A stretch of DNA of 64,000 bases. Origin: Roseibium aggregatum (lineage in GTDB: Bacteria > Pseudomonadota > Alphaproteobacteria > Rhizobiales > Stappiaceae). A program made the translations under genes and the position numbers. Shown piece after piece: positions 35,547 to 44,971 of the stretch; the first letter of the stretch is position 1, and every line of letters starts with the position of its first letter. The stretch spans positions 372,001 to 436,000 of the forward strand of contig NZ_JAEKJZ010000001.1 of assembly GCF_017309185.1 (NCBI RefSeq), read 5' to 3'. The notes beneath the pieces were generated by a model, which was given only the letters and a program-made list of their open reading frames with translations, was not told the DNA's origin and did not search any database.

Positions 35547-37199
35547 ATGGGCCGAACAGGGACCATATTTGTTGCAGTCTGCATGGCCGTGATCGCGTTG
35601 TCGTCGGCGACCGTGCTGGTTTTCCAGTTTGGGCGCCCGTTCGGCGAGGCGGTTTCCCTTTCCCTGGCACTCATGTGCACCATGATCCTGATCCATCTGC
35701 TGATCGGGCGTGCCCGGGACCGCGGCGCGGTCAACGAAGCGGTTGACCGTCTGGAAGAGCGGATGGCCGATCTCGACGACGATGTCGGCAATCTGGAGGG
35801 ACGCCTGACCGGCATGGAGCATTCCCTGCCGCGGCGAACGCGCGCGGAAATCGATCCGCTTTTTGCCGAAGTCGAGGTTCTTGGCACCCTGGTCAAGCAG
35901 ATGGCCGAAGCCATGTCCGATCTCGAAACCAGGGTGGAGGATCAGCAGGCCGTGGCACCACCACCGCAACGGCAGAGCCTGCCGCGCTATCCGCAGCCGC
36001 AACCGGCCCAGCAGCCGTTGGTTCAGCCGTATTTTCCCGAGCCCCAGCCCGTCCCGGCGCCTCAGTCCGTTCCAGCCCCCCATTCTTCCGCCAACGCGCC
36101 CTACGCTCAATCCGATTGGACTTCAGACGAGCGCCAGGGGGCAGAGGACGGGGCCTTCGGACGAGGCGGTTACGAGACCGCCCAGGATCAGGCGTCAGGC
36201 TTTCCTTCCGTTGAGCCGGCCCAGTCGCATGGCGGCGTGTCCGACTGGGACCGCAAGTACGGCGTGCACGCGCCGCGCCCAGAAGACCGGGGCTTTCAGC
36301 AAGAGACGCCGGGACGTCCGGACCGGCCTCCGCAAGAGCCGGCACCGGCTCAGGCATTCGCGGAGCCGCTTCAGGAGCGCCCGCCCGCGCCCCGGGAGCA
36401 GGCTCGCCCCAACATGGCCATGCGGGAGCTGATCACGTCGGCGCTCAACGCGAACCGGGTCGAGTTGCATCTGCAGCCGATTGTGACCCTGCCCCAGCGC
36501 CAGGTGAAATATTATGAAGCGTTCACGCGGTTGCGCGACGCAAGCGGCAATGCCGTCGAGGCCAGAAGGTTCGTTCCCGAAGCGGTACGCTCCGGTCAGA
36601 TCGCCCGCATCGACAATCTGCTCTTGTTCAGGTCCGTGCAGGTCATCCGGCGCCTGACCTCCAGGAACCGCAACGCCCGGCTGTTTTGCAACATTTCGTC
36701 GCTGTCGCTGGTGGACGACACCTTCCTCCCGGGCTTCCTGGAATTCGTGAAGGCCAACCGGGAATTCGCCGACGTGCTGGTCTTCGAGTTTTCCCAGGAC
36801 GATGTCGCCCAGATGGGCGCGATGGAGCTGGAAAGCCTGAGCGCTCTCTACGACATCGGGTTCCGGTTCTCCATCGATCAGATTTCCGACATGAAGATGG
36901 ATTTCAATTCACTGGCGGGCCGCGGCTTCAAGTTCGGCAAGCTGAATGCGGATTTCCTGATCGGGCGCCGCGAGGCCAATCACGGACACATTCATCCCTC
37001 GGACTTCGGCGATCTGCTCCACCGCTATGGCATGGAACTGATCACAGATCACGTGGAGACCGAATCCCAGGTCCTTGAACTGCTCGATTACGATGTGAAA
37101 CTCGCCCAGGGCAATCTGTTCTCGCCGCCGCGTCCCGTGCGCGCGGAGGTCCTCCAGGGAGCCCCGGCGCCGGGCCCCAGACAGTCCGCTGCGCAGTAG
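35547..37199 (+). CDS. TipF-like membrane protein with a degenerate EAL domain
   Basis: 550 residues. Two membrane helices (about 4-24 and 36-56), a coiled coil (65-125), a Pro/Gln-rich linker (135-300) and an EAL domain (305-540). In the EAL domain the key residues read YEAF, CNIS, FEF, IDQIS (usually DDFG), FGKL and HVETESQ, so one metal aspartate is replaced by Gln. That fits a c-di-GMP-binding effector without hydrolysis. The architecture matches Caulobacter TipF, which links c-di-GMP to flagellar assembly. ATG 35547 is chosen; TTG 35505 is upstream in frame. Confidence 0.8.
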   Translation: MGRTGTIFVAVCMAVIALSSATVLVFQFGRPFGEAVSLSLALMCTMILIHLLIGRARDRGAVNEAVDRLEERMADLDDDVGNLEGRLTGMEHSLPRRTRAEIDPLFAEVEVLGTLVKQMAEAMSDLETRVEDQQAVAPPPQRQSLPRYPQPQPAQQPLVQPYFPEPQPVPAPQSVPAPHSSANAPYAQSDWTSDERQGAEDGAFGRGGYETAQDQASGFPSVEPAQSHGGVSDWDRKYGVHAPRPEDRGFQQETPGRPDRPPQEPAPAQAFAEPLQERPPAPREQARPNMAMRELITSALNANRVELHLQPIVTLPQRQVKYYEAFTRLRDASGNAVEARRFVPEAVRSGQIARIDNLLLFRSVQVIRRLTSRNRNARLFCNISSLSLVDDTFLPGFLEFVKANREFADVLVFEFSQDDVAQMGAMELESLSALYDIGFRFSIDQISDMKMDFNSLAGRGFKFGKLNADFLIGRREANHGHIHPSDFGDLLHRYGMELITDHVETESQVLELLDYDVKLAQGNLFSPPRPVRAEVLQGAPAPGPRQSAAQ

Positions 37200-37355
37200 A
37201 AGTGCGGGGCAGTAGAAGCAAGGGTTTCCCGTTTCCTTGCACCTTTGCGCGTCTGCGCCGTGGCGGTTTCGCCTTCACAGAACATCATCGGACCTGGTCC
37301 GGTGATCCGTTCCTTTAAGCGGGCCAACCGCCGTTGTTGCCCGACCGCCGGGCCG

Positions 37356-38681
37356 TCAGCCTTGCGCCGGCCCTACGGTGATGACGGTCGGTTCCTTGTC
37401 CGCCAGCAACCGCCTGGCCACCCGCTTGACATCCTCGAGCGTCACCGCCTCGATTTCGCTGTTTCTGCGGTCGAAATAGTCGATCCCGAGATCGGCGTTC
37501 TGCAGGGCGACGAGCTGCCGGGCGATCTTGCCGGAACTGTCGAAGCGCAGCGGATAGGACCCGGTGATATACTGCTTGGCCAGTTTGAGTTCGTCCTCGC
37601 CTGGCCCTTCCGAGGCCATGCGTTGAATCTGCGCCAGCATGACGGAAACAGTCTCGGCGGCCCGATCCGCTCTCGTCGCGGCGGAACCGACCAGCAAGCC
37701 GGTGTGTTCATAGGGGGAAAGCGACGTCCCGGCGCCGTAGGAAAGGCCGCGCTTTTCCCGCACCTCTTCGTACATCCAGGAGGTGAACGTGCCTCCGCCC
37801 AGAATGTGGTTCATCACGTAGGCGGCCTGGTAATCGGGGTCGTCGCGGGTGATGCCCGGCAGACCGACGAATATGGTGGTCTGCGGTATCTCAAGGTCTC
37901 GATGCACTTTTTCTCCGGTTGCCGGAACGAAATCCGCCACCGGCTGAAGATCGCCTGCCTCGGGAAGGGCCGCGAACACCTTGTCGAGAAGCGGCTCAAG
38001 CGTTTTGGCGTCGATAGCGCCGACCACGCCGATCGTGAGCCCCTCCCTGGCCAGCATTCTGGTGTGCTGCGCGTCGAGGTCCGCTGCGGTCAGGCCGCCA
38101 AGGGTTTCCTCTGTGCCGAGCGTCGGGCGTGAATAGGGATGCTCGCCGAACATGGCGTTGGCGAGGGATCGTCCGGCGAGGGCATCGGGACTGGTCTCGT
38201 TGCGTCTGATCTGCGTGGCAAGCTGGGTCTTCATGCGCTCGACAGGGGTCGGGTCGAAACGCGGATCGTTGACAGCCAGCGCCAGAAGGTCGCCTGCCTC
38301 GGTCAAGGTCGGGGTCAGGGTGCGCATGCTGCCGAAGAGACGGTCCTTGCCCGTGCTGAAACTGATGCTCACGGCCAGCTCTTCGAGCCGCGCCTGAAAC
38401 GCCTCAGAGGTCAGGTGTCCGGCTCCTTCGTCCATGGTTGCGGCCAGCAGACGGGTGAGGCCTTCTTTCCCTTGCGGGTCCTGGGTGGAGCCGCCTTCGA
38501 ACGAGAAGTTCATGGCGACGATCGGCACGGTGTGGTCTTCCACCAGCCAGGCCTCGATGCCTTTAGGACTGACCACTTTCTGGATTTCGACGGCCTGGGC
38601 AAGGCGCGTCAGGCCAACCAGGGCGAAGGTTGCGATGAGGAGGGCGCGAAATGCTGCGTTTGCGGGGAGTGTCTTTGCCAT
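37356..38681 (-). CDS. M16-family peptidase-like protein, catalytically inactive
   Basis: 441 residues with a signal peptide (ALLIATFALVGLTRLAQA). The M16 fold is clear (NFSFEGGSTQDPQGKEGLTR; EVREKRGLSYGAGTS, the R/Y motif), but the HxxEH zinc site is missing: GLTRLLAATMDEG replaces HFLEH. It thus resembles the R/Y-bearing partner of two-subunit M16 proteases. Starts five bases after the stop of the active partner gene. Periplasmic. Confidence 0.88.
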   Translation of the reverse strand: MAKTLPANAAFRALLIATFALVGLTRLAQAVEIQKVVSPKGIEAWLVEDHTVPIVAMNFSFEGGSTQDPQGKEGLTRLLAATMDEGAGHLTSEAFQARLEELAVSISFSTGKDRLFGSMRTLTPTLTEAGDLLALAVNDPRFDPTPVERMKTQLATQIRRNETSPDALAGRSLANAMFGEHPYSRPTLGTEETLGGLTAADLDAQHTRMLAREGLTIGVVGAIDAKTLEPLLDKVFAALPEAGDLQPVADFVPATGEKVHRDLEIPQTTIFVGLPGITRDDPDYQAAYVMNHILGGGTFTSWMYEEVREKRGLSYGAGTSLSPYEHTGLLVGSAATRADRAAETVSVMLAQIQRMASEGPGEDELKLAKQYITGSYPLRFDSSGKIARQLVALQNADLGIDYFDRRNSEIEAVTLEDVKRVARRLLADKEPTVITVGPAQG

Positions 38682-38685
38682 CGGA

Positions 38686-40170
38686 TCAGGACCTGTCCTC
38701 GTGATTTGCGTCATCCGTCAGGGCGGTCTCGGGGGCGGTCTCGGGCGCCGCGGTGGGCTCCATCCGCAGTTCGCCGACAACAGGAGGTCCGCTCAGGTAG
38801 GTGCGGGCGGCATCGAGAACATCTTCGCGGGTCACGGCCATGACCTGTGAGGGCCAGGTCTGGATGTCCTCGACCGTCTGCCCGCTGGCGAGCGAACTGC
38901 CGAATAGACGGGCGAGCGTGGACTGGCTGTCCTGCGCATAGATCGCACCAGAGATCATGCTGTGTTTCGCGCGTTCTACTTCCTCTTCGCTCACACCGTC
39001 GTCCAGAAGCTTTTGAAGCTCCGCTTCGACAAGGGTTTCCATTTCCTCAAGCGTGTGGCCGGGACGGGGGGAGGCGTAAAGCCCGAACCGGCCGTCGTCC
39101 AGGGCGCCGTCCTGATAATAGGCCCCGGCGCTCAAAGCGGCTTCCTTGTCCAGAACAAGCGACTTGTGCAGCCGGCTTGTCGGTCCGCCACCGAGAATGT
39201 TGGCCAGAACGTCCAGCGCCTCGGGAGTTTTGCCCGGTCCCGTTGTCTGACTTGGAACGATCCAGTTTTGTGTGATGGATTCCTGCCGGACCCTCGGGTC
39301 GGAAACCGCGATGCGCCGTTCGCCCGAAAGCGGCGGCTCGGCGGGCCGGATGCGTTCGCCCGGTTCGGCGCGCCGGGCGACCTTTCCGTAGGTCTCGGCA
39401 GCAAGGCTTCGGACTTCATCGACGCCGACGTCTCCGGCAACCACGAGAATGGCGTTGTTGGGTGTGTAGAACCGGTCATAGAAGGCGAGCGCGGAATCCT
39501 CGTTCAGCGCTTCGATCTCGCTCTGCCAGCCGATAATCGGAGATCCATAGGGATGATTGACGAAAGTGATCGCATTCATGGCCTCCCGCAGCCGTGACCC
39601 CGGTTCGCTGTCAACCCGTGAACGTCGCTCTTCCAGCACGACGTCGCGCTCGGGATCGACCACTTCTTTTGAAAGCACCAGGTTTTCCATCCGGTCGGCT
39701 TCAAGCGCCATCATCAGAGGCAGGTGTTCTTTGGCCACACGCTGGTAGTAGGCGGTATAATCCGTGCTGGTGAAGGCGTTTTCCTGACCGCCGCGCTCCG
39801 CGATCATCTTGGAAAAGGCACCGTCCGGGTGCGACCGCGTCCCCTTGAACATCAGGTGTTCGAGAAAATGTGCGACACCGGACTGTCCTTCCGGCTCGTC
39901 GGCGGCGCCCACCTTGTACCAGATCATGTGGGTAACGACCGGGGCCCGGTGATCCGGTATCACGACCACCTGAAGACCGTTGTCCAGGTGGAACGTCTCC
40001 AGGTTCGGCGCGATGATGATGTCCTCAGACACTCCCGTTCCCGAATTGGTCCGGTCCGAACTCGCTTCGGCGGCGGGAACGAGGAGAAAGGCGGTGAATG
40101 CCACGGCGCCGATCGCTTTTCCGATGCGGTGAGGGATGACGCGCGAGGTTGGCAACTTCGTCGGGATCAC
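38686..40170 (-). CDS. M16-family zinc metallopeptidase, catalytic subunit
   Basis: 494 residues. Signal peptide around FTAFLLVPAAEA. HFLEHLMFKGT is the HxxEH zinc site and the downstream Glu lies in DRMENLVLSKEVVDPERDVVLEE. GTG 40170 is chosen because GGAG stands six bases upstream. With the inactive neighbour it should form a periplasmic heterodimer that cleaves peptides or small proteins. Confidence 0.9.
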   Translation of the reverse strand: MIPTKLPTSRVIPHRIGKAIGAVAFTAFLLVPAAEASSDRTNSGTGVSEDIIIAPNLETFHLDNGLQVVVIPDHRAPVVTHMIWYKVGAADEPEGQSGVAHFLEHLMFKGTRSHPDGAFSKMIAERGGQENAFTSTDYTAYYQRVAKEHLPLMMALEADRMENLVLSKEVVDPERDVVLEERRSRVDSEPGSRLREAMNAITFVNHPYGSPIIGWQSEIEALNEDSALAFYDRFYTPNNAILVVAGDVGVDEVRSLAAETYGKVARRAEPGERIRPAEPPLSGERRIAVSDPRVRQESITQNWIVPSQTTGPGKTPEALDVLANILGGGPTSRLHKSLVLDKEAALSAGAYYQDGALDDGRFGLYASPRPGHTLEEMETLVEAELQKLLDDGVSEEEVERAKHSMISGAIYAQDSQSTLARLFGSSLASGQTVEDIQTWPSQVMAVTREDVLDAARTYLSGPPVVGELRMEPTAAPETAPETALTDDANHEDRS

Positions 40171-40202
40171 GTGCAACTCCAGTTTTTGTCTTTAAACGCA
40201 AA

Positions 40203-40251
40203 AGACCTCCGGACACTGACCTTCCATATAGGAAGAAGTGACCGGAGGTCT
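40203..40251 (-). terminator. Long hairpin between lipoprotein and M16 genes
   Basis: AGACCTCCGG (40203-40212) and CCGGAGGTCT (40242-40251) pair perfectly, with an inner CTTCC/GGAAG stem (40221-40235). On the minus strand the stem is followed by TTTGCGTTT, so it can end transcription of the gene at 40287-40991. Confidence 0.7.
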
Positions 40252-40286
40252 CGTTACAATTTTGTCATCGACCGCGGAGGCCGCTA

Positions 40287-40991
40287 TCAGTCGCAATATT
40301 CGGCCTGACCCTTCAGGCAACGGGGATCGAGCCTCTGGTCGTCGTCGAAGGGATCCTTCTTCCTGCCTGTCCGCTCGACTTTCTTCGTTACCACTTCCGG
40401 CAGGGGCGCATCCGGCGACGGGGTACTGTACTCCGTGGGCGGCTCGGTCAGGTAACGGCGTTGTGCCAGGCCGTTGTTGGCCAGTCCGGCCTGCTGGGCT
40501 TTCAACTTCTGAAGGCGTTCCCACTCCGCCTTCTGTTCCTCGCGGGTGAGGGGCGCACCGTCCGCGATCTCGGCTTCGCGCCGCTGCTCTTCCGTATTGA
40601 GCGGGGCTGTTCCGGTCACGCCGGTAATCTTGAAACCGCGCATTTGCTCGGGCGTCAGGCGCTTGTCGGCCGAACCGGCATAAAGGGCCTTGAGCTCTCT
40701 GAGCTCTTCGCTCTCTTGCTGTTTCGGCCAGTCCGGAGAATTGACGCCTGCGACATTGGTTTCAGGCTCTGGAAGGCTTTCCGTCTTCGAAGGCATGGCC
40801 AGTGGCGCGCGGGGCTTGTAGTCGATCGGTTTTTCGTCCGGGTCGACGGCGCCCAGACCTTTCATGATCGTGCTCACAAGCGCGGTATCCGGCGCCTGGG
40901 TGGTTCCGTCGGCGGCCTGACACGCGGCGAGCCCCAGGAGAGCCGCCAGCATCGCAAGATTTTTTACCAGCCCGTTCTTCGTCCGCAGCAC
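40287..40991 (-). CDS. Hypothetical lipoprotein
   Basis: 234 residues from GTG 40991 (AAGGA upstream). Signal peptide with lipobox LAAC. The mature protein is hydrophilic, rich in Pro, Glu and Lys, with LTREEQKAEWERLQKLKAQQ likely helical and a C-terminal LDPRCLKGQAEYCD holding two Cys. Upstream of the M16 pair and downstream of lspA, whose product would process its signal peptide. No family recognised. Confidence 0.7.
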   Translation of the reverse strand: MLRTKNGLVKNLAMLAALLGLAACQAADGTTQAPDTALVSTIMKGLGAVDPDEKPIDYKPRAPLAMPSKTESLPEPETNVAGVNSPDWPKQQESEELRELKALYAGSADKRLTPEQMRGFKITGVTGTAPLNTEEQRREAEIADGAPLTREEQKAEWERLQKLKAQQAGLANNGLAQRRYLTEPPTEYSTPSPDAPLPEVVTKKVERTGRKKDPFDDDQRLDPRCLKGQAEYCD

Positions 40992-41064
40992 AGCAGAGTC
41001 CTTAAATTTTACTTCGAAAACAGGCGGATCTCCGCCCACAACCGGTCAATTCAGCCTTAAACCG

Positions 41065-41601
41065 CTATTTTGCGGCTGAATTAGGACCATTTTTAAAACT
41101 GTCATACAGGAGACCGGCGACCCCCGCAACGATCCACACATCCGCCAGGTTAAAGACATACCAGGAGAATGTCCCCACGTGAAAATGAACGAAGTCGACA
41201 ACGGCGCCATAGGCCAGCCGGTCGATCCCGTTGCCGATCGCGCCACCGATAACGAGCGCGAGCGCGACGGCCGATAGTCTGCCCGTGGATCTTGCGGACC
41301 AGATCCAAAGCCCGACGGTCACCAGGATGGTGAAACCGGCCAGGAGCCAGCGGCCGAGATCGCTCTCCTGCTGAAACAGACCGTAGGAAATCCCCCGGTT
41401 CCAGACCAGCACGAGATCGAGCACGGGCAGGAGCTGGACCCGCCCGGCGGCTCCAAGGTCATAGCCGTAGACAAGCCAGAGTTTCGATGCCTGATCGAGC
41501 AGGACGCCGGCGAACGCGATCAGGAAAACCAGCAGGCTGAAGCGGCCCCACAAGAGGGGCCGGTTCGATCGTTCCACGTCGGTCCGGTCCGGTTCGCTCA
41601 T
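41065..41601 (-). CDS. lspA: Lipoprotein signal peptidase (signal peptidase II)
   Basis: 178 residues with four membrane helices. The two catalytic aspartates lie in GNGIDRL and FNLADVWI; VWNRGISYGLF is conserved. It cleaves prolipoproteins in the inner membrane. Follows ileS by 15 bases, the common ileS-lspA order. Confidence 0.96.
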   Translation of the reverse strand: MSEPDRTDVERSNRPLLWGRFSLLVFLIAFAGVLLDQASKLWLVYGYDLGAAGRVQLLPVLDLVLVWNRGISYGLFQQESDLGRWLLAGFTILVTVGLWIWSARSTGRLSAVALALVIGGAIGNGIDRLAYGAVVDFVHFHVGTFSWYVFNLADVWIVAGVAGLLYDSFKNGPNSAAK

Positions 41602-41616
41602 CGGTCCGCACCCGGC

Positions 41617-44577
41617 TCACGCTGACGCGTGAGCTGCGTCCCATTCGCGCAGGGCACCCGCATCGCGCAGGGTCACGTCCGGATAGTCCGGATCGGAACC
41701 GACCTCGGGCAGGATCTTCCAGGAGCGCGCGCATTTCGTGCCTTCGGCAAGTCCCGGAACGACCGCGACGCCCTTGGTGTCGTCGAGCGTGAAGGCGCCG
41801 TCCGGTGCCGGGTCCGAGGTGAGCGTGAGCTGGCTGGTGATGGCTATGTCGGCCATGTCCTTGCCTTCAAGCGCGGCCATCAGCTCCGGATCCGTGACAT
41901 GGACGACCGGATGGGCCTCCAGGGACGATCCGATCCGCTTTTCCCGGCGCTCCACTTCGAGAGCTCCCGTGATCACCCGCCGCACGGTTCTGATCTTGGC
42001 CCACTTGGCGGCCAGGGCCTCGTCTTTCCACGTGCCCGGAACTTGCGGGAACTGCTCCAGATGAACCGAGGTGTCCTCGCCGTAGCGGGATGTCCAGGTC
42101 TCGTCCATGGTAAAGGGCAGCATCGGCGCCAGCCAGGTGACAAGGCAGTTGAACAGCTTGTCGATGACGTAGAGCGACGCCTTGCGGCGCTGCGACGAGG
42201 CCGCGTCGCAGTAGAGCGCGTCCTTGCGGATGTCGAAATAAAACGCCGACAGTTCCACCGTCATGAAGGTGAACAGCTGGTGGAAGATCCGCTTGTAGTC
42301 GAACTCCCAATAGGCCTCCCGGACCATGGCATCCAGTTCCGTCAGCCTGTGCAGCATCAGCCGCTCCAGCTCCGGCATGTCTTCAAGCGCGACATCCTCG
42401 CCGGTGGCGTGGGCAAGGGACCCGAGCATCCAGCGCAGCGTGTTGCGCAGCTTGCGGTAGCTGTCGACGTTGGTCTTGATGATCTCCTGGCCGAGCCGCT
42501 GGTCTTCCCAGTAGTCGGTCGAGGCCACCCAAAGACGCAGGATGTCCGCGCCGTACTGCTTGATGACGTCCTGCGGGAACACCTGGTTGCCGAGCGATTT
42601 GGACATCTTGCGTCCGTCTTCGGCCATGGTGAAGCCGTGGGTCAGAACCGCGTCGTAGGGCGCGTGACCCCGTGTGCCGCAGCTTTCCAGGAGCGAGGAA
42701 TGGAACCAGCCGCGGTGCTGGTCGGAACCTTCCAGGTAAAGCACATAGTCCTTGCCGCCGTCTCCCTTGCGCTTCGGCGCAAGATCGTCGCGCTGCTCCA
42801 GCACGAAGGCATGGGTGGAGCCACTGTCGAACCAGACATCGAGAATGTCCGTTACCATGTCCCAGTCGTCGGCGGCGTAGTCGTTGCCGAGGAAGCGTTC
42901 CTTCGCCCCGTCCACGTACCAGGCATCGGCGCCTTCGGCGGCGAAGGCGTCGAAAATACGCTTGTTGACCGCTTCATCCTTCAGGATCTGGTTGTTGTCC
43001 TTGTGGATGAAGACCGTGATCGGTACGCCCCAGGCGCGCTGGCGCGACAGCACCCAGTCCGGACGGTTTTCGATCATCGAGCGCAGCCGGTTCTGGCCGC
43101 TGCCCGGCACGAAACGGGTCTCGTCGATGGCGTTGAGCGCCCGCGTGCGCAGGGTATCGGTTTCGCCGCCCAGTTGCTTGTCCATATAGACGAACCACTG
43201 CGGCGTGTTGCGGAAGATCACCGGCTTCTTCGACCGCCAGGAATGCGGATAGGAGTGGGTGAGCCGGCCGAGACCGATCAGGTTGCCGCTCTCCTTCAGC
43301 TTCTCGATGACCGCCTTGTTCGCCTTGCCCTTCTCGCCCTTGTGGGTGATGACCTCGCAGCCTTCGAAGCCGGGGGCGTCCCTGGTGTAGAACCCGTCGT
43401 CGGCGACGGTGAAGGGGATGGCCGTGTCGATGCCGCGGGTTTCGAGCTCGGCGCGTTTTTCCATCCAGATCTCGAAGTCGTCCGTGCCGTGACCGGGCGC
43501 GGTGTGCACGAAGCCGGTGCCCGCATCGTCGGTGACGTGATCGCCGTCGAGAAGCGGCACGTCGAAGGCGTATCCGCCGAGATCGAGGTCGGCGAGCGGA
43601 TGCGCGCAGGTCAGTGTCGCCAGTTCATCCGCGCTCACCTCGCGCACACGCGTGAAGTCGCTGATGCGGGCGTTCTTGAACACCTCTTCGGCAAGCGCGT
43701 CCGCCAGGAGCAGGAGGTCGCCCTTCTGAACCCAGTTTTCTTCTGGCAGGTCGTCCTGCGTTACCCCGAAAAGACTGTAGCCGATGCGCGAGGAATAGCT
43801 GATCGCCCGGTTGCCCGGGATGGTCCAGGGCGTGGTCGTCCAGATCACGACGGAAGCGTCGAGCAATTGTTCGACGGCGGTGTCGTCGCTGCCCCCGGCG
43901 GAGGTGACCGGAAACTTCACCCAGATCATGTCAGACTTGTAGTCCTGGTATTCGATCTCCGCTTCCGCCAGCGCGGTTTTCTCGACGACCGACCACATGA
44001 CCGGCTTGGAGCCCCGGTAAAGCTGGCCGGACATAGCGAATTTCATCAGCTCGCTGGCGATGATCGCCTCGCTTTCGAAGCGCATGGTCAGGTAGGGATT
44101 GTCCCAGTCGCCCTCGATGCCGAGGCGCTTGAACTCCTCGCGCTGCACGCCGATCCAGTGCTCGGCGAATTCACGGCATTCCTGGCGGAATTCCACGATC
44201 GGCACTTCGTCCTTGTTCTTGCCCTTGGCGCGGTATTGCTCCTCGATCTTCCATTCGATCGGCAGGCCGTGGCAGTCCCAGCCGGGCACGTAGTTGCTCT
44301 CGTAGCCCATCATCTGCATGGAACGGGTGACGATATCCTTCAGGGTCTTGTTCAGCGCGTGGCCGATATGGATATTGCCGTTGGCGTAGGGCGGGCCGTC
44401 GTGAAGCACGAACTTGTCGCGTTCCTTGCCCTGCTCACGAAGCTTCTTGTAGATCTCCAGCTTTTCCCAGCGTGCGAGGATCTCCGGTTCCTTCTTGGGG
44501 AGGCCGGCGCGCATGGGAAATTCGGTCTGCGGCAGGTTGAGCGTTTCTGAGTAGTCGCGTTTGTCTGTCTCGGTCAT
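41617..44577 (-). CDS. ileS: Isoleucyl-tRNA synthetase
   Basis: 986 residues. HIGH motif in [18 protein letters not shown] in [10 protein letters not shown], editing domain with [10 protein letters not shown] and [17 protein letters not shown] [14 protein letters not shown]. The C-terminal end has a single Cys, so the zinc finger of E. coli IleS is absent, as in other alphaproteobacteria. ATG 44577 starts [15 protein letters not shown], the usual family start; the frame is open to 44619. Confidence 0.97.
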   Translation of the reverse strand: MTETDKRDYSETLNLPQTEFPMRAGLPKKEPEILARWEKLEIYKKLREQGKERDKFVLHDGPPYANGNIHIGHALNKTLKDIVTRSMQMMGYESNYVPGWDCHGLPIEWKIEEQYRAKGKNKDEVPIVEFRQECREFAEHWIGVQREEFKRLGIEGDWDNPYLTMRFESEAIIASELMKFAMSGQLYRGSKPVMWSVVEKTALAEAEIEYQDYKSDMIWVKFPVTSAGGSDDTAVEQLLDASVVIWTTTPWTIPGNRAISYSSRIGYSLFGVTQDDLPEENWVQKGDLLLLADALAEEVFKNARISDFTRVREVSADELATLTCAHPLADLDLGGYAFDVPLLDGDHVTDDAGTGFVHTAPGHGTDDFEIWMEKRAELETRGIDTAIPFTVADDGFYTRDAPGFEGCEVITHKGEKGKANKAVIEKLKESGNLIGLGRLTHSYPHSWRSKKPVIFRNTPQWFVYMDKQLGGETDTLRTRALNAIDETRFVPGSGQNRLRSMIENRPDWVLSRQRAWGVPITVFIHKDNNQILKDEAVNKRIFDAFAAEGADAWYVDGAKERFLGNDYAADDWDMVTDILDVWFDSGSTHAFVLEQRDDLAPKRKGDGGKDYVLYLEGSDQHRGWFHSSLLESCGTRGHAPYDAVLTHGFTMAEDGRKMSKSLGNQVFPQDVIKQYGADILRLWVASTDYWEDQRLGQEIIKTNVDSYRKLRNTLRWMLGSLAHATGEDVALEDMPELERLMLHRLTELDAMVREAYWEFDYKRIFHQLFTFMTVELSAFYFDIRKDALYCDAASSQRRKASLYVIDKLFNCLVTWLAPMLPFTMDETWTSRYGEDTSVHLEQFPQVPGTWKDEALAAKWAKIRTVRRVITGALEVERREKRIGSSLEAHPVVHVTDPELMAALEGKDMADIAITSQLTLTSDPAPDGAFTLDDTKGVAVVPGLAEGTKCARSWKILPEVGSDPDYPDVTLRDAGALREWDAAHASA

Positions 44578-44971
44578 CGTCAAATCGATCCGGTCGTTCG
44601 GGCGCATGCCCGCGGTCATGTTGCTGGGTGTGTGCCGGCCTTTTGCCAGGCGGCAACGTCAAACGGTGGATCCCGGTCCCTGGCGCCGCGCGGTTCGCGT
44701 CAGCCGAAGGCCGGGCAACTAATTCGCGACACTTTGGCCATCGACGGGCCGATACTTATGAAAGTCCTGTCTTGCATGGCAAGGGACATAGCAGCACTTC
44801 GCGCGCGAATAAAGCCGTTCCGGTCAATCGGCACCGCTTTGTCTTTTTGTAGCCGCGGGCAAGGGTCCCGGCGGGGAGGCGCTCGATAACGACCCGGTAA
44901 CCGAATATAGACGTCTGTCCTGCATGTATTGCCGATGGAGATGGCGACACAGGCAGGACGGTCCGGCTGGC
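44578..44971. other. Intergenic region upstream of ileS and of the GT87-like gene
   Basis: 394 bases between divergent genes. No gene, leader RNA or repeat is recognised; short open frames lack ribosome sites and conserved content. Confidence 0.5.

Noticed and set aside
41629..44550. A 973-codon open frame opposite ileS
   Set aside because: Antisense shadow of ileS, whose HIGH and KMSKS motifs are intact on the other strand.
44578..44971. A T-box or other leader ahead of ileS
   Set aside because: No T-box sequence or terminator/antiterminator pair is visible, and T-boxes are not expected in this group.
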